In this document: positions 56,475 to 64,000 of the stretch, one piece after another
Layout: every line of letters starts with the position of its first letter
Position numbering within the stretch: the stretch's first letter is position 1
Assembly: GCA_965221595.1 (NCBI GenBank)
Contig: OZ244900.1
Span: forward strand, 2,418,001-2,482,000
Reading direction: 5' to 3'
Length of the DNA stretch: 64,000 bases
DNA from: JAAXGX01 sp965221595
GTDB lineage: Bacteria > Acidobacteriota > Vicinamibacteria > Vicinamibacterales > UBA8438
Notes under the pieces: model-generated
The model's input: only the letters and a program-made list of their open reading frames with translations
Told to the model about the DNA's origin: nothing
The model's database searches: none
Translations under genes and position numbers: made by a program

Positions 56475-58856
56475 CTACAACTGGAACAGCCGGTTGATCT
56501 TGACCACCAGGCCGCGGTTGCGCAACCCGGCGTAGCGGCTCGGCCGCAGCGCCTCCAGATCGCGCTCCTCCGTGTATACCACGAACAGCTCGCTGCCCGG
56601 ACTGTATTCCCAGCGCAGGCGCAGGTTGTTGCTCCAGCGGTCGGTGCTCGAGTTGTACTGCACGAGCCCGCTGAAGAACATGCGCGGGTTGAACGCATAG
56701 TTGAGGCGCGTGCTCACCAGCGTGGTGGTGAACGCCCCTTCCGGCAGGTCGATGGCGTTCAGCGAAATCGTCGGCTCAATCGAGAACCGGTTCAGCACGT
56801 TGATGCGGCCCTGCCGGTACTCGACCGTGCGGATGTCGCCGCTCCAGAAGCTGCCGGCCGTAAGCGCCACGCCGCCGCTCGCCCGGCGCTGGCCGCCGAG
56901 CGTGTAGGCCACGGTGCCGGTCGTGAACGCGTAGCCGCCTACAGGCAGGTCGACGTCCCGCGCAATCTCGAAGGGCGCCTGCAGCAGCTCGTACGAGTTC
57001 GTCAGGTTGGCCTCGAAGAGGTCGCTGTTGTGGAACTCGACCGCGAAGTCCAGCGTGCGCTCCCGCGTCTCGACCAGCCCCTGGTCGGCGGTCGTGAAGT
57101 AGTCGACGCCCGCCTCCAGCGAGTAGCGCCGGACGTGCTCGCTGGCCCGCGGGCGCGGGCTGAAACGGCCCGACAGGTTCGAGCGCCGGTAGTTGTCGCG
57201 CTGCAGGAAACCAATCTCCGGCAGGAAGTTTTCCTCCACGACGAGGTGGTTGACGGTGAGGCCGTAGCGGTCGCCGCCGTAGTCGAAGCGGCCCTGGTAG
57301 CTGGCGTCGCGGCCCGTCCCCAGGGGCGTCCGGGTGCGCGCGTAGTAGGTGACGAAGTCGAGGTTCTCGTGGAACGAGAACGTGCCGTCGACGCCATACG
57401 CCTGGCTCGCGCCGGGTCCGACGAGCGAGACGGACCGGTTCGTGTAGATGGCGCCCACGCTGCTCCGCCGCAGGATGTCGCGCCGGATGCGGAGGACCGT
57501 GAAATTGGTCGAGGCGGTGCCGGCCTCCGGCGACGCCTCCGTCTGGATGCTCAGGGCGCCGACATCGAACGCGCCCGCCTTGCCGGTCATCCGCGCTCCG
57601 CCGTGGATCGGCACCACCACCGGCGCCCGCTCCGCATCGCCCTCCAGGCCGATCCGCCGGCTGTAGAACAGCGTCGGCGCGTCGTTGGGCTGGCCCGGGC
57701 TGCCGGCTCCCACGCCGGGGCGCGCGAACCCGAAGATGCCGCGGCCCTCGAGAAAGAACTCCCGCTTCTCGGGGAAGAAGAGGCTGAAGCGCGTCAGGTT
57801 CACCTGCTGCTCGTCCACCTCCACCTGCGCGAAGTCCGTGTTGTAGGTGAAGTCGGCCGTCAGGTTCCGCGTGATGCCCAGCTTCACGTCGGCGCCCACC
57901 GCTGCGCTGCCGTCGTTGTCGCGGCTAGGGATCGCGTAGCGGTCGGTCGTCAGGCCGCCGATGGCGTAGGGCTTGATCTCGACGAGCCGGCCGGCGGCGG
58001 GCGGCTCGAGCCCCACGAGCGTCGCCGCCGCCGAGACGCGGAAGATGCCCGCCGAGCCGCGGCCGCCGCCGGCCGAGATCGGGATGCGGGTCAGGTACGT
58101 CCACTCGTTCTTGCGGCGCACGGAGCGCCGCATCTGCACGCCCCAGAGCTGCGGGGAGCCCGAGCGGTAGCGGAGCGTCTTGAACGGGATCTCCATCTCC
58201 ACTGTCCAGCCCCCGTCGAAGCGCCCCGTGCGGACGTCCCAGACCGGATTCCAGTCGCCGTTGGGGTTGCCCTCGTTGGTGAACTGCTGGTCGGCGCGCG
58301 CGCCCAGCGGGTTGGTGTAGAAGTTGTAGCCGTTGCGGCGGTCGTAGAACGTGTCGAAGAAGACCGTGAAGGTGTCGTTCTGCCGCAACTGGTTGGTGTC
58401 CCGCCGCATCTCGTTGGCGATCCACTCGCTCTCGGGCGCCGAGTCGTGCACGCGCGCCGAGACGTAGATGTTCGTGTCATCGAACAGGATCCAGGCTTCC
58501 GTCCGCTCCGTGGCCGGCGCGCCTTCCACCGGCACCTGCTGCAGAAAGTCCGTGATGGGCGGCACCGTGCGGTACACCTCTTCGTCGAGCGTGCCGTCCA
58601 GCCGGATCCCCGCGGCAAGCCGGATGGCGCGCACGGTGGTCCGCCCGGCCGCGTCGCGGTTCATCACGGCCGGCGGGACCGGCGGCGGCGGGCCGTCGAC
58701 AGCCGCCGCGAGCGCCGCGTCGAAGCCGACCGGGCCGGGCGCGGCCTGGCCGGGTTGCGGGTCCGCGGACGCCGCGGCGGCGGCCCGGGCAGCGCCCCGC
58801 GCCTGGGCCGCGAGCGGCGCGACACCCCCGCCCGCCGCCAGGCACACGGCCAGCAC
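56475..58856 (-). CDS. DUF5916 outer-membrane-type protein with CBM9-like domain
   Basis: This exported protein has about 793 residues with a signal ending LAAQA. The N-terminal CBM9-like domain is shown by IRLDGTLDEEVYRTVPPITDFLQQ and WILFDDTNIYVSARVHDS. The DUF5916 body follows, with FFDTFYDRRNGYNFYTNPLGARAD and GWTVEMEIPFKTLRY. A long all-beta C-terminal half (LFFPEKREFFLEGRGIFGF) ends in repeated aromatic strands, likely a beta-barrel. The start is uncertain: I took the GTG at 58856, giving a short signal peptide, but a longer frame without a clear start extends upstream into the divergent gene. Binding of oligosaccharide is inferred. Confidence 0.85.
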   Translation of the reverse strand: MLAVCLAAGGGVAPLAAQARGAARAAAAASADPQPGQAAPGPVGFDAALAAAVDGPPPPVPPAVMNRDAAGRTTVRAIRLAAGIRLDGTLDEEVYRTVPPITDFLQQVPVEGAPATERTEAWILFDDTNIYVSARVHDSAPESEWIANEMRRDTNQLRQNDTFTVFFDTFYDRRNGYNFYTNPLGARADQQFTNEGNPNGDWNPVWDVRTGRFDGGWTVEMEIPFKTLRYRSGSPQLWGVQMRRSVRRKNEWTYLTRIPISAGGGRGSAGIFRVSAAATLVGLEPPAAGRLVEIKPYAIGGLTTDRYAIPSRDNDGSAAVGADVKLGITRNLTADFTYNTDFAQVEVDEQQVNLTRFSLFFPEKREFFLEGRGIFGFARPGVGAGSPGQPNDAPTLFYSRRIGLEGDAERAPVVVPIHGGARMTGKAGAFDVGALSIQTEASPEAGTASTNFTVLRIRRDILRRSSVGAIYTNRSVSLVGPGASQAYGVDGTFSFHENLDFVTYYARTRTPLGTGRDASYQGRFDYGGDRYGLTVNHLVVEENFLPEIGFLQRDNYRRSNLSGRFSPRPRASEHVRRYSLEAGVDYFTTADQGLVETRERTLDFAVEFHNSDLFEANLTNSYELLQAPFEIARDVDLPVGGYAFTTGTVAYTLGGQRRASGGVALTAGSFWSGDIRTVEYRQGRINVLNRFSIEPTISLNAIDLPEGAFTTTLVSTRLNYAFNPRMFFSGLVQYNSSTDRWSNNLRLRWEYSPGSELFVVYTEERDLEALRPSRYAGLRNRGLVVKINRLFQL

Positions 58857-58985
58857 CGCCGCGGTCCCTACTGTGCTACCCTGCGTTCGAACAGGCAGAT
58901 CATCACCCCCGGGCCGGATTCCGCCCCGAGGATCATACGGCCACCGGCAGGCAGGCGTCCCGTTGGCGCCGCAGGAGGTACTCCG

Positions 58986-60746
58986 ATGCACTCCCACCGA
59001 GCCGCTCTCGCACTCGCGGCCGTTGCCGCGCTGGCCGCGGGGCCGGACGGCGCCCTCGCGGCCGACTACCACCACGTCCACATCACGGCATCGAGCCCGG
59101 CCAGGGGCGTCGACTGGTACGTCGAGCACCTGGGCTGCGAGCCGGTCGCCGACCGCGACGACGCCGCCACGTGCGACGGCGTGGAGCTCGTATTCGTCCC
59201 GCAGCCGACCACGGGTGGCAGCCAGGGCACGGGCGTGAACCACATCGGCTTCTCGTACCCCGACCTGACAGCCAAGATGGCCGAACTCGAGGCCGTCGGC
59301 GTGCGCGGTACGGGCGTCCGTCTGCAACGCTTCGAAGACGGTTCGACGGTGCGCGACATCCCCGGACTGTTCAAGATCGCCTTCATCTTCGACCCGTGGG
59401 GGACGCGCATCGAGCTGGTCGAGGATGCGGAGCGGCTCGGCTTCCACCACATCCACCTCAGCGCAACCGACCCCGAGGCCACCCTCGCCTGGTACCGCGA
59501 CGTGCTGGGCGGCGAGCCGGCCACGCTGAAGGGTCGCGTGGATGCCCTGGCGTTCGGTGACATCCTGCTGCTGGCCGCGGCCCATCCGGAGGGCGCAGCG
59601 CCCGCGTCCACGCGCGGGCGGGCCATCGACCACCTCGGCTTCGTGGTAGCCGACCTCGACGCCGAGGCACCCGGCCTGCGCACCCGGGGCGTCCGCTTCG
59701 AAGCGGAGCCGGCCGTGCCGGAGAATGCACGCACCGCGGCACGGCGCGCGTTCGTCAGTGGCCCCGACAACGTGCGCATCGAGCTGGTCGAAACCGGCTT
59801 CGCGGGCGTCGGGGGCGAGCTGGCGGCCGCCATCCGCACCACCGACGCCCTTGCGCCCTACGACGCGCCGCGCACGTCGTGGGGCGAACCGGACCTGACG
59901 GGCATCTGGACCGGCAACCCGTCGCACGGCATCCCGCTCGAGCGGCCCCTCGACGTCGACGCCGACGAGCTGACCCCCGCGGAGGCCATCGCGCGGCGCG
60001 AGGACGGCACCCTGGGCAGCATCTGGGGTTACGACCGGGAGTGGCGCGACGTGACGCTGAGCTACGGCCACGCGGCCGTCTCCACCCAGGTGGCGATGAT
60101 CGTCGACCCGCCGGACGGGCGCCTGCCCGCGCGCACCGAGTACGGGCAGGCACTCTACGAGCAGGTGCTGGGCAACTACGAGTCGCGCCCCTATGCCGGC
60201 CCCGAGAACGTGCGGCCGGCCGCACGCTGCCTCACGCGCGGCGCGCCCGGGATGATGATGCCGACGGTCTACAACAACGGCCTGCAGATCGTGCAGGGAC
60301 CCGGCTACGTGGCCATCACCAAGGAGATGATCCACGAGACACGCATCATCCCGACCACGGAGCGCCCGCGGCTGGGCACGGACCTCGACCTGTGGCTGGG
60401 AGACCCGCAGGGCCGCTGGGAGGGCGACACCCTCGTCGTCGAGACGACCAACTTCGACGACCGCATCGCGTCAATCGGGCGCCCCGTCTGGGCCTCTTCC
60501 AGCAGCGCGCTCACGCTGACCGAGCGCTTCACGCGCGTCGGACCCATGACGCTGCAGTACGAGTTCACGATCGACGATCCGCGGATCTGGACGCGCCCGT
60601 GGACGGCCATGTTCCGGTTCGACCGCGACGACACGCAGTACGAGCTGGTGGAGTACGCCTGCCACGAGGGCAACTACGCCATGACCGGCATCCTCAGCGG
60701 CGGGCGGGCCGTGGAGGCCGCGGCGGCAGCGGAAGCAGGCCGGTAG
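58986..60746 (+). CDS. Two-glyoxalase-domain / NGIW-type fusion protein
   Basis: This 586-residue exported fusion has a signal peptide at 1-25 (ALAAVAALAAGPDGALA). Two vicinal-oxygen-chelate domains follow. VOC1 (about 27-146) has H30/H32, H86 in NHIGF and E143 in RIELVED. VOC2 (about 153-270) has H155/H157, H216 in DHLGF and E266 in RIELVET. Each has an H-H-E metal set. Then comes a full NGIW-type domain from PDLTGIW at 302-308 to YACHEGNYAMTGILSGG. No linker is missing, and the frame is open throughout. ATG follows GCAGGAGGTACTCCG. The metal sites suggest ring-cleavage or isomerase chemistry linked to the NGIW domain. It diverges from DUF5916. Confidence 0.9.
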   Translation: MHSHRAALALAAVAALAAGPDGALAADYHHVHITASSPARGVDWYVEHLGCEPVADRDDAATCDGVELVFVPQPTTGGSQGTGVNHIGFSYPDLTAKMAELEAVGVRGTGVRLQRFEDGSTVRDIPGLFKIAFIFDPWGTRIELVEDAERLGFHHIHLSATDPEATLAWYRDVLGGEPATLKGRVDALAFGDILLLAAAHPEGAAPASTRGRAIDHLGFVVADLDAEAPGLRTRGVRFEAEPAVPENARTAARRAFVSGPDNVRIELVETGFAGVGGELAAAIRTTDALAPYDAPRTSWGEPDLTGIWTGNPSHGIPLERPLDVDADELTPAEAIARREDGTLGSIWGYDREWRDVTLSYGHAAVSTQVAMIVDPPDGRLPARTEYGQALYEQVLGNYESRPYAGPENVRPAARCLTRGAPGMMMPTVYNNGLQIVQGPGYVAITKEMIHETRIIPTTERPRLGTDLDLWLGDPQGRWEGDTLVVETTNFDDRIASIGRPVWASSSSALTLTERFTRVGPMTLQYEFTIDDPRIWTRPWTAMFRFDRDDTQYELVEYACHEGNYAMTGILSGGRAVEAAAAAEAGR

Positions 60747-60799
60747 GGGCTGGCGCCGGACCGTCCCGCCGTTGTGGGCCGGGTCGCCCGGCAGGGTGC

Positions 60800-61693
60800 T
60801 CAGCCCGCACGGCTCTGCGCCGGCTCGGCGGCGGCTCCGTAGCCGCGGCTCGCCGCCGTCACAGGGCGCGTGTGCCCCGCCGGCGGGGGCACGAGGCTGA
60901 TGTCCTGGGCCGTCAGCTCGCCCGCCTTGGTCGGCGACGGCCGCAGCGCGAACTCCAGAATCAAGCGCCGGCTCGGCAGGTGCGCCGTGTTGACGCCGGC
61001 CTTCTGCAGCTCGCTGCTGTGCACGAAGGTCGAGGCGTAGGGCGAGTCCTCGCGCGTCGTGTCGGTCACCCACAGCGGGCCGGCGAACGACTTCAGGTAG
61101 CGGATGAAGCCGAAGCCCTTGACCGCGTCGTACCAGTGGCACAGGCCGCGCACGCGCGAGCCCTCGGTGCCCCAGTCGGGTCCCTTCGACTCGCCCGGCA
61201 GCAGCCCCGGAATGAGGTAGCCGGAGACGAACAGGTCCGCCTCGCGCCGCAGGTCGCCCGACACGTTGTCGAAGGCCACCACCTCCACGCGGCAGCCCAT
61301 GTTCTGCAGGGCGCGGGCCACCTTGGCGAAGTCCCCGTCACCGGTGGCCAGCAGCACCCGGTCGATGTTGCGCGCCTCCAGCAGCACGTCCACCGCCATG
61401 TCCAGGTCGCTGTTGGCCTTGCCGAACCGCTTGCCGTCCTCGTTCACGTACCACTTGACCGGCTTGACGATGACCTTGTAGCCGAAGTCGCGCAGCGCCT
61501 CGTGGAAGCCCTGTACGTTGCGCTGGTAGGTGTCGTCGGTCGTGGCCCGGTCGTCGTCGAACGACGTGTAGGAGTTCAGCCGCAGGGCGTCCGCCCCGTC
61601 GCGGCATGCGAACTCCCGCAGCACGTCGTAGCGCAGGCTGCGTCCCCCGTTCCGCGTGATGTTCTCCGTGTCGACGTATACCCCGACTCGCAC
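60800..61693 (-). CDS. NYN (LabA-like) ribonuclease fused to a cold-shock domain
   Basis: This 297-residue cytoplasmic protein starts MRVGVYVDTENI (D8), followed by SDLDMAVDVLLEAR and RVLLATGDGDFAKVARALQNMG. These provide the acidic residues of the NYN/PIN-like nuclease fold, with a full LabA length of about 170 residues. From about 185 to 255 there is a cold-shock-like domain: GLCHWYDAVKGFGFIRYL, TFVHSSELQKAGV. The RNP motif KGFGFI is intact. An RNA-binding domain on a nuclease suggests targeted RNA decay. A disordered C-terminal tail follows. It converges on the glyoxalase fusion gene. Confidence 0.9.
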   Translation of the reverse strand: MRVGVYVDTENITRNGGRSLRYDVLREFACRDGADALRLNSYTSFDDDRATTDDTYQRNVQGFHEALRDFGYKVIVKPVKWYVNEDGKRFGKANSDLDMAVDVLLEARNIDRVLLATGDGDFAKVARALQNMGCRVEVVAFDNVSGDLRREADLFVSGYLIPGLLPGESKGPDWGTEGSRVRGLCHWYDAVKGFGFIRYLKSFAGPLWVTDTTREDSPYASTFVHSSELQKAGVNTAHLPSRRLILEFALRPSPTKAGELTAQDISLVPPPAGHTRPVTAASRGYGAAAEPAQSRAG

Positions 61694-61739
61694 GATGCCT
61701 CGCCTTCCGCGCCGGCAGCGCGGGCCTCCGGAAGCGCAG

Positions 61740-61880
61740 CTACTCCGCCGCCAGCCGGCGCGCCGCGATCCACACGGCGTCGATGGCGCGCGTGTGGGTG
61801 ATGTCGTCCAGCGGGTTGGCGTTCAGGACGACCAGATCGGCCCAGTTGCCGGGCTCCAGCGACAGCGTGACACGCCTCAT
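61740..61880 (-). pseudogene. Amidohydrolase C-terminal remnant
   Basis: Only 46 codons remain, ending SLEPGNWADLVVLNANPLDDI and AVWIAARRL. This is the terminal beta-sandwich strand of the imidazolonepropionase/prolidase-type amidohydrolases (G-x-x-A-D-L-V-V-L-D-x-N-P-L-x-D-I). The metal-binding catalytic barrel is missing. Its ATG overlaps the stop of the HAD gene (ATGA), so it is still translatable as a short peptide. Probably a deletion remnant of a gene once downstream of the HAD gene. Confidence 0.75.
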
Positions 61881-62719
61881 CGTGCACCTCCGGATACCGT
61901 TTCGCTCCCAGCAGACGGGGCGACGCCCCCGACGCCGGCTGCCAGGAGCGGTCCCAGGTCCGTGAGCGACGCCACGACGTGATCCGCCGTGAACCCGAGC
62001 TCCTCCGGCGGCTCGGCGGCGGCGCGCTGAATCCAGAACGTGTTCAGCCCCGCGGAGGCGGCGCCGTTGACGTCCCACGAGTTGGACGAGACGAACCCCA
62101 GCGCCGACCGGCCCACCCCGAGCCGCTCCAGCCCGAGCTGGTAGACACGCGGGCTGACCTTGAAGATCTTGACCTCCTCGACACTGATGATCGTGTCCAG
62201 CAGGTGGTCGATGCCCGCGCTGCGCGCCGCCGCCGCCAGCATCCGGGGCTCCCCGTTGGAAAGGATGGCCAGCCGCAGGCCGCGGCTGCGCAAGGCCTCC
62301 AGGCCGGGGCGTACGTCGGGGAACGCCGCCAGCGACAGATACGCCTCCATGAGCCGCTCGCGACGCGGCGCGGTGAGGTCCAGGCCGAGGCTGCGCGCCG
62401 CGTAGACCAGCGCGTCCGCCGTGACCAGCCAGAAGTCGCGGTGGCGGCCCATGAGGCTGCGCAGCAGGCTGTACTGGAGCTGCTTCGCCCGCCAGCGCTG
62501 GGCCAGGGCGTCGCCCCGACCGGGGAACAGCTCCTCGCACAGCGCCGTCACCGAGAACACGTCGAACAACGTGCCGTAGGCATCGAACGCAAACGCCTCG
62601 ATGCCCGCCGCGCCGCCCGGCTGGAAGGCGGCCGCGCGCGCGACGCCGGTGCGCGCGACGCCGGCACCGGCCGCCCCTGCCCCGAGGGTCCTGACGAACG
62701 CCCTGCGACCGGTCCGCAT
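61877..62719 (-). CDS. Tat-exported haloacid-dehalogenase-type hydrolase
   Basis: This 280-residue protein has an N-terminal Tat signal (GRRAFVRTLGAGAAGAGVA). The L-2-haloacid dehalogenase core has nucleophile D46 (FDAYGTLFD), the RAKQLQYSLLRS segment, LSNGEPRML (motif II), EVKIFKVSPRVY (motif III Lys) and VSSNSWDVNGAASAGL (motif IV). These are the type II dehalogenase residues, so 2-haloacid hydrolysis is plausible. Periplasmic export is unusual for the family. The gene ends in an ATGA overlap with the amidohydrolase remnant. Confidence 0.9.
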   Translation of the reverse strand: MRTGRRAFVRTLGAGAAGAGVARTGVARAAAFQPGGAAGIEAFAFDAYGTLFDVFSVTALCEELFPGRGDALAQRWRAKQLQYSLLRSLMGRHRDFWLVTADALVYAARSLGLDLTAPRRERLMEAYLSLAAFPDVRPGLEALRSRGLRLAILSNGEPRMLAAAARSAGIDHLLDTIISVEEVKIFKVSPRVYQLGLERLGVGRSALGFVSSNSWDVNGAASAGLNTFWIQRAAAEPPEELGFTADHVVASLTDLGPLLAAGVGGVAPSAGSETVSGGAR

Positions 62720-62740
62720 GCGGCTCCCGACCGGCCCGCC

Positions 62741-63340
62741 TTACAGCTCGCGGATGCGCACGTTGCGGAACTTCACGACGCCCAGGCCGTACTGCAGTGC
62801 GATGGGGCCGTCCGTGTACGTCGAGTCCTCCATGTCCACGGTCTGCGTGCCGTTGAGCGTGACCGTCAGCCGCGGGCCGTCGGCCCGGATCTCATAGGTG
62901 TTCCACTGGCCGCCGGCGTTGATGACGGCCGTCGGCGCGGCGAAGTGCACGATGCCCCCTGTGCGGTAGGTCTGATCGGCCCGCGTGTCGTAGATGTTCA
63001 CCTCGTACGAGTTGTTGTCGCGGACCGCCTGCGAGTCCTGGCAACGAATGAAGATGCCGCTGTTGGCGGGCTCGTCCACCCAGAACTCCAGCGTCAGCAC
63101 GAAGTCGGCGTACGACCGCGGCGTGACGAGGAAGCCGCCGCCGCTGTCGGCCTGCACCGCGCCGTCCGCGAGCTCCCAGTTGGCGTCGCCGAGGACGTTC
63201 CAGCCGTCGAGGGTCGAGCCGTCGAACAGCGTCACCCAGCCGTCGTCGTCCTGGCCCGCCGCCGCGCTCTCGACGTGCAGGCCGGGACTCCCGACCGCAA
63301 GCAGCCCGATTCCAAGCAAAACGATGGTTGCGTGCTTCAT
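62741..63340 (-). CDS. Secreted DUF1080 (laminin G-like) protein
   Basis: This 199-residue exported protein has a signal peptide (about 1-28). DUF1080 is visible as GWVTLFDGSTLDGWNVLGDANWELADGA, FVLTLEFWVDEPANSGIFIRC, GGQWNTYEIRADGPRLTVTLNG and GPIALQYG. The family includes 3-keto-disaccharide hydrolases and many uncharacterised concanavalin/laminin-like proteins. Length is normal. ATG follows AGGGAGAATAG. It lies between a leftward NGIW-type gene and the HAD gene and probably belongs to that transcript. Confidence 0.9.
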   Translation of the reverse strand: MKHATIVLLGIGLLAVGSPGLHVESAAAGQDDDGWVTLFDGSTLDGWNVLGDANWELADGAVQADSGGGFLVTPRSYADFVLTLEFWVDEPANSGIFIRCQDSQAVRDNNSYEVNIYDTRADQTYRTGGIVHFAAPTAVINAGGQWNTYEIRADGPRLTVTLNGTQTVDMEDSTYTDGPIALQYGLGVVKFRNVRIREL

Positions 63341-63381
63341 CTCTATTCTCCCTGGTGCGATTGGCGCCCCGTTCATCTTCA

Positions 63382-64000
63382 TCAGCGGCCGTCGCCCGCC
63401 CGCTCCTCTTCCTGGCGCGCGCCGGCCAACTGGTTGTACAGCCCGTAGTTCCCTTCGTGGCACGCGTACTCGTACAGCGTCCCGCCCCGCTTCATCAGCA
63501 GCACCGCGCTGAACGGGCGCGTGAACGTCGTCAGGTCGTTCACGGTGTATTCGTACCGCAGGGTGTCCTCGGCCACGAGGCTGAAGCGCTCCGTCAGGTG
63601 CAGCGTGGCGCCGGTGCCGGCCGCTATCGCCACCGTGGGGTTGAAACTGGCCACCTTGTCGGTGAAGTTCGTGGTCTCGACCACCAGGGTGTCGCCCTCC
63701 CAGTAGCCGCGCGAATCGCCCATCCACTGGCGGATGCGCCCCGATACGTGTTCGCGCCCGTCGAGCGGCACGATGCGGGCATCGTGAATCATCTCGTGAA
63801 GAACGACCAGGTGCCCGGCGGTCTGGAAGAGCTGGATGTTCTGGTTGTAGAAGCCGGGCAGGATCGGCGGCCCCGTGTTGAACCCGAGGATGCAGCGCTC
63901 CGCGAGACCGCGAGCCTCGTGGCTGTCGGCGCTGATCCCCGCCGAGCGGACGCGCACCGGCAGCGTGCCGCCTACGTCTTCCGCGAGCGACAGCACCTGG
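63382..64000 (-). CDS. Secreted NGIW-type protein, CHEGNY subtype (right-edge partial)
   Basis: The C-terminal 205 or so residues of a leftward gene that continues beyond the window. Visible motifs are RCILGFNTGPPILPGFYNQN, MIHDARIVPLDG, RQWMGDSRGYWEGDTLVVETTNFTD and YEYACHEGNYGLYNQLAGAR, which place it with the 33.8 and 53.1 kb paralogues. The N-terminal NGIW motif and signal peptide lie outside. It is 41 bases upstream of the DUF1080 gene, in the same direction. Confidence 0.85.
   Translation of the reverse strand, partial: QVLSLAEDVGGTLPVRVRSAGISADSHEARGLAERCILGFNTGPPILPGFYNQNIQLFQTAGHLVVLHEMIHDARIVPLDGREHVSGRIRQWMGDSRGYWEGDTLVVETTNFTDKVASFNPTVAIAAGTGATLHLTERFSLVAEDTLRYEYTVNDLTTFTRPFSAVLLMKRGGTLYEYACHEGNYGLYNQLAGARQEEERAGDGR

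Noticed and set aside
56166..58985. Long upstream extension of the glyoxalase fusion frame
   Set aside because: The extension is antisense to DUF5916 and DoxX and has shadow-type composition; the ATG at 58986 has a good ribosome site and starts a signal peptide.

Overview
The window is about 70% GC, gene-dense, and looks like a free-living aerobic bacterium of the Acidobacteriota, most likely class Vicinamibacteria. That placement is inferred from content: small DUF6152-type secreted proteins, many paralogous secreted proteins with a PDL(N/S/T)GIW motif (called 'NGIW-type' here), soluble PQQ-type dehydrogenases without a cytochrome tail, a PSCyt1/DUF1549/DUF1553 plus DUF1501 pair, and MarR, HtrA and Hsp20 genes. 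I found no rRNA, tRNA, CRISPR array, phage or transposase gene.

Layout. 1-3.7 kb: leftward cluster of three DUF6152-type genes (two with identical coding sequence), a cytochrome c and an NGIW-type gene. 3.7-4.2 kb: MITE-like tandem repeat. 4.2-6.9 kb: OmpR/histidine-kinase pair and a heme lipoprotein. 7.0-13.7 kb: SGNH hydrolase, NHL beta-propeller, PQQ dehydrogenase, a cytochrome c/NGIW fusion and a PKD/Ig-like secreted protein. 14.3-18.3 kb: envelope stress genes (Hsp20, DegP-like protease, MarR regulator, small basic protein). 18.6-23.7 kb: large MscS-family channel, exported carbonic anhydrase lipoprotein, DUF2490 protein. 24.2-25.2 kb: small membrane protein and a VapBC-type pair. 25.5-33.5 kb: second PQQ dehydrogenase/cytochrome c module, an NHL lipoprotein, and the DUF1501 and DUF1549/1553 genes. 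33.8-44.9 kb: NGIW-type gene, GNAT, orphan solute-binding protein, tricarballylate oxidation genes (tcuAB) and a tripartite tricarboxylate transporter whose tctA is separated from tctCB by two genes. 45-48.4 kb: a probable selenocysteine-containing lipoprotein thiol oxidoreductase divergent from a molybdopterin oxidoreductase. 48.6-52.4 kb: DUF4258, DUF222-HNH, and a GIY-YIG-like/antitoxin/PIN operon. 52.5-64 kb: DUF6152, four more NGIW-type genes (one fused to two glyoxalase domains), metallo-beta-lactamase, DoxX, DUF5916, NYN-cold-shock, HAD and DUF1080 genes.

How it fits together. Most products carry Sec, Tat or lipoprotein signals, so the region mainly encodes a periplasmic oxidative apparatus. 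PQQ dehydrogenases would oxidise small alcohols or sugars and pass electrons to the adjacent monoheme cytochromes c. The NGIW, DUF6152 and NHL proteins recur beside them and may be binding or assembly partners; this is inferred from position and fusions only.

The strongest unusual signal is at 45.8 kb. An in-frame TGA replaces the first cysteine of a W-C-P-Y-C redox motif. It is followed 20 nt later by a perfect 6-bp stem with a GGUCG loop, matching the bacterial SECIS pattern. Other notable items are gene-limited duplication of a DUF6152 coding sequence, CTAG-ended repeat elements that abut stop codons, and two divergent promoters built on perfect palindromes.
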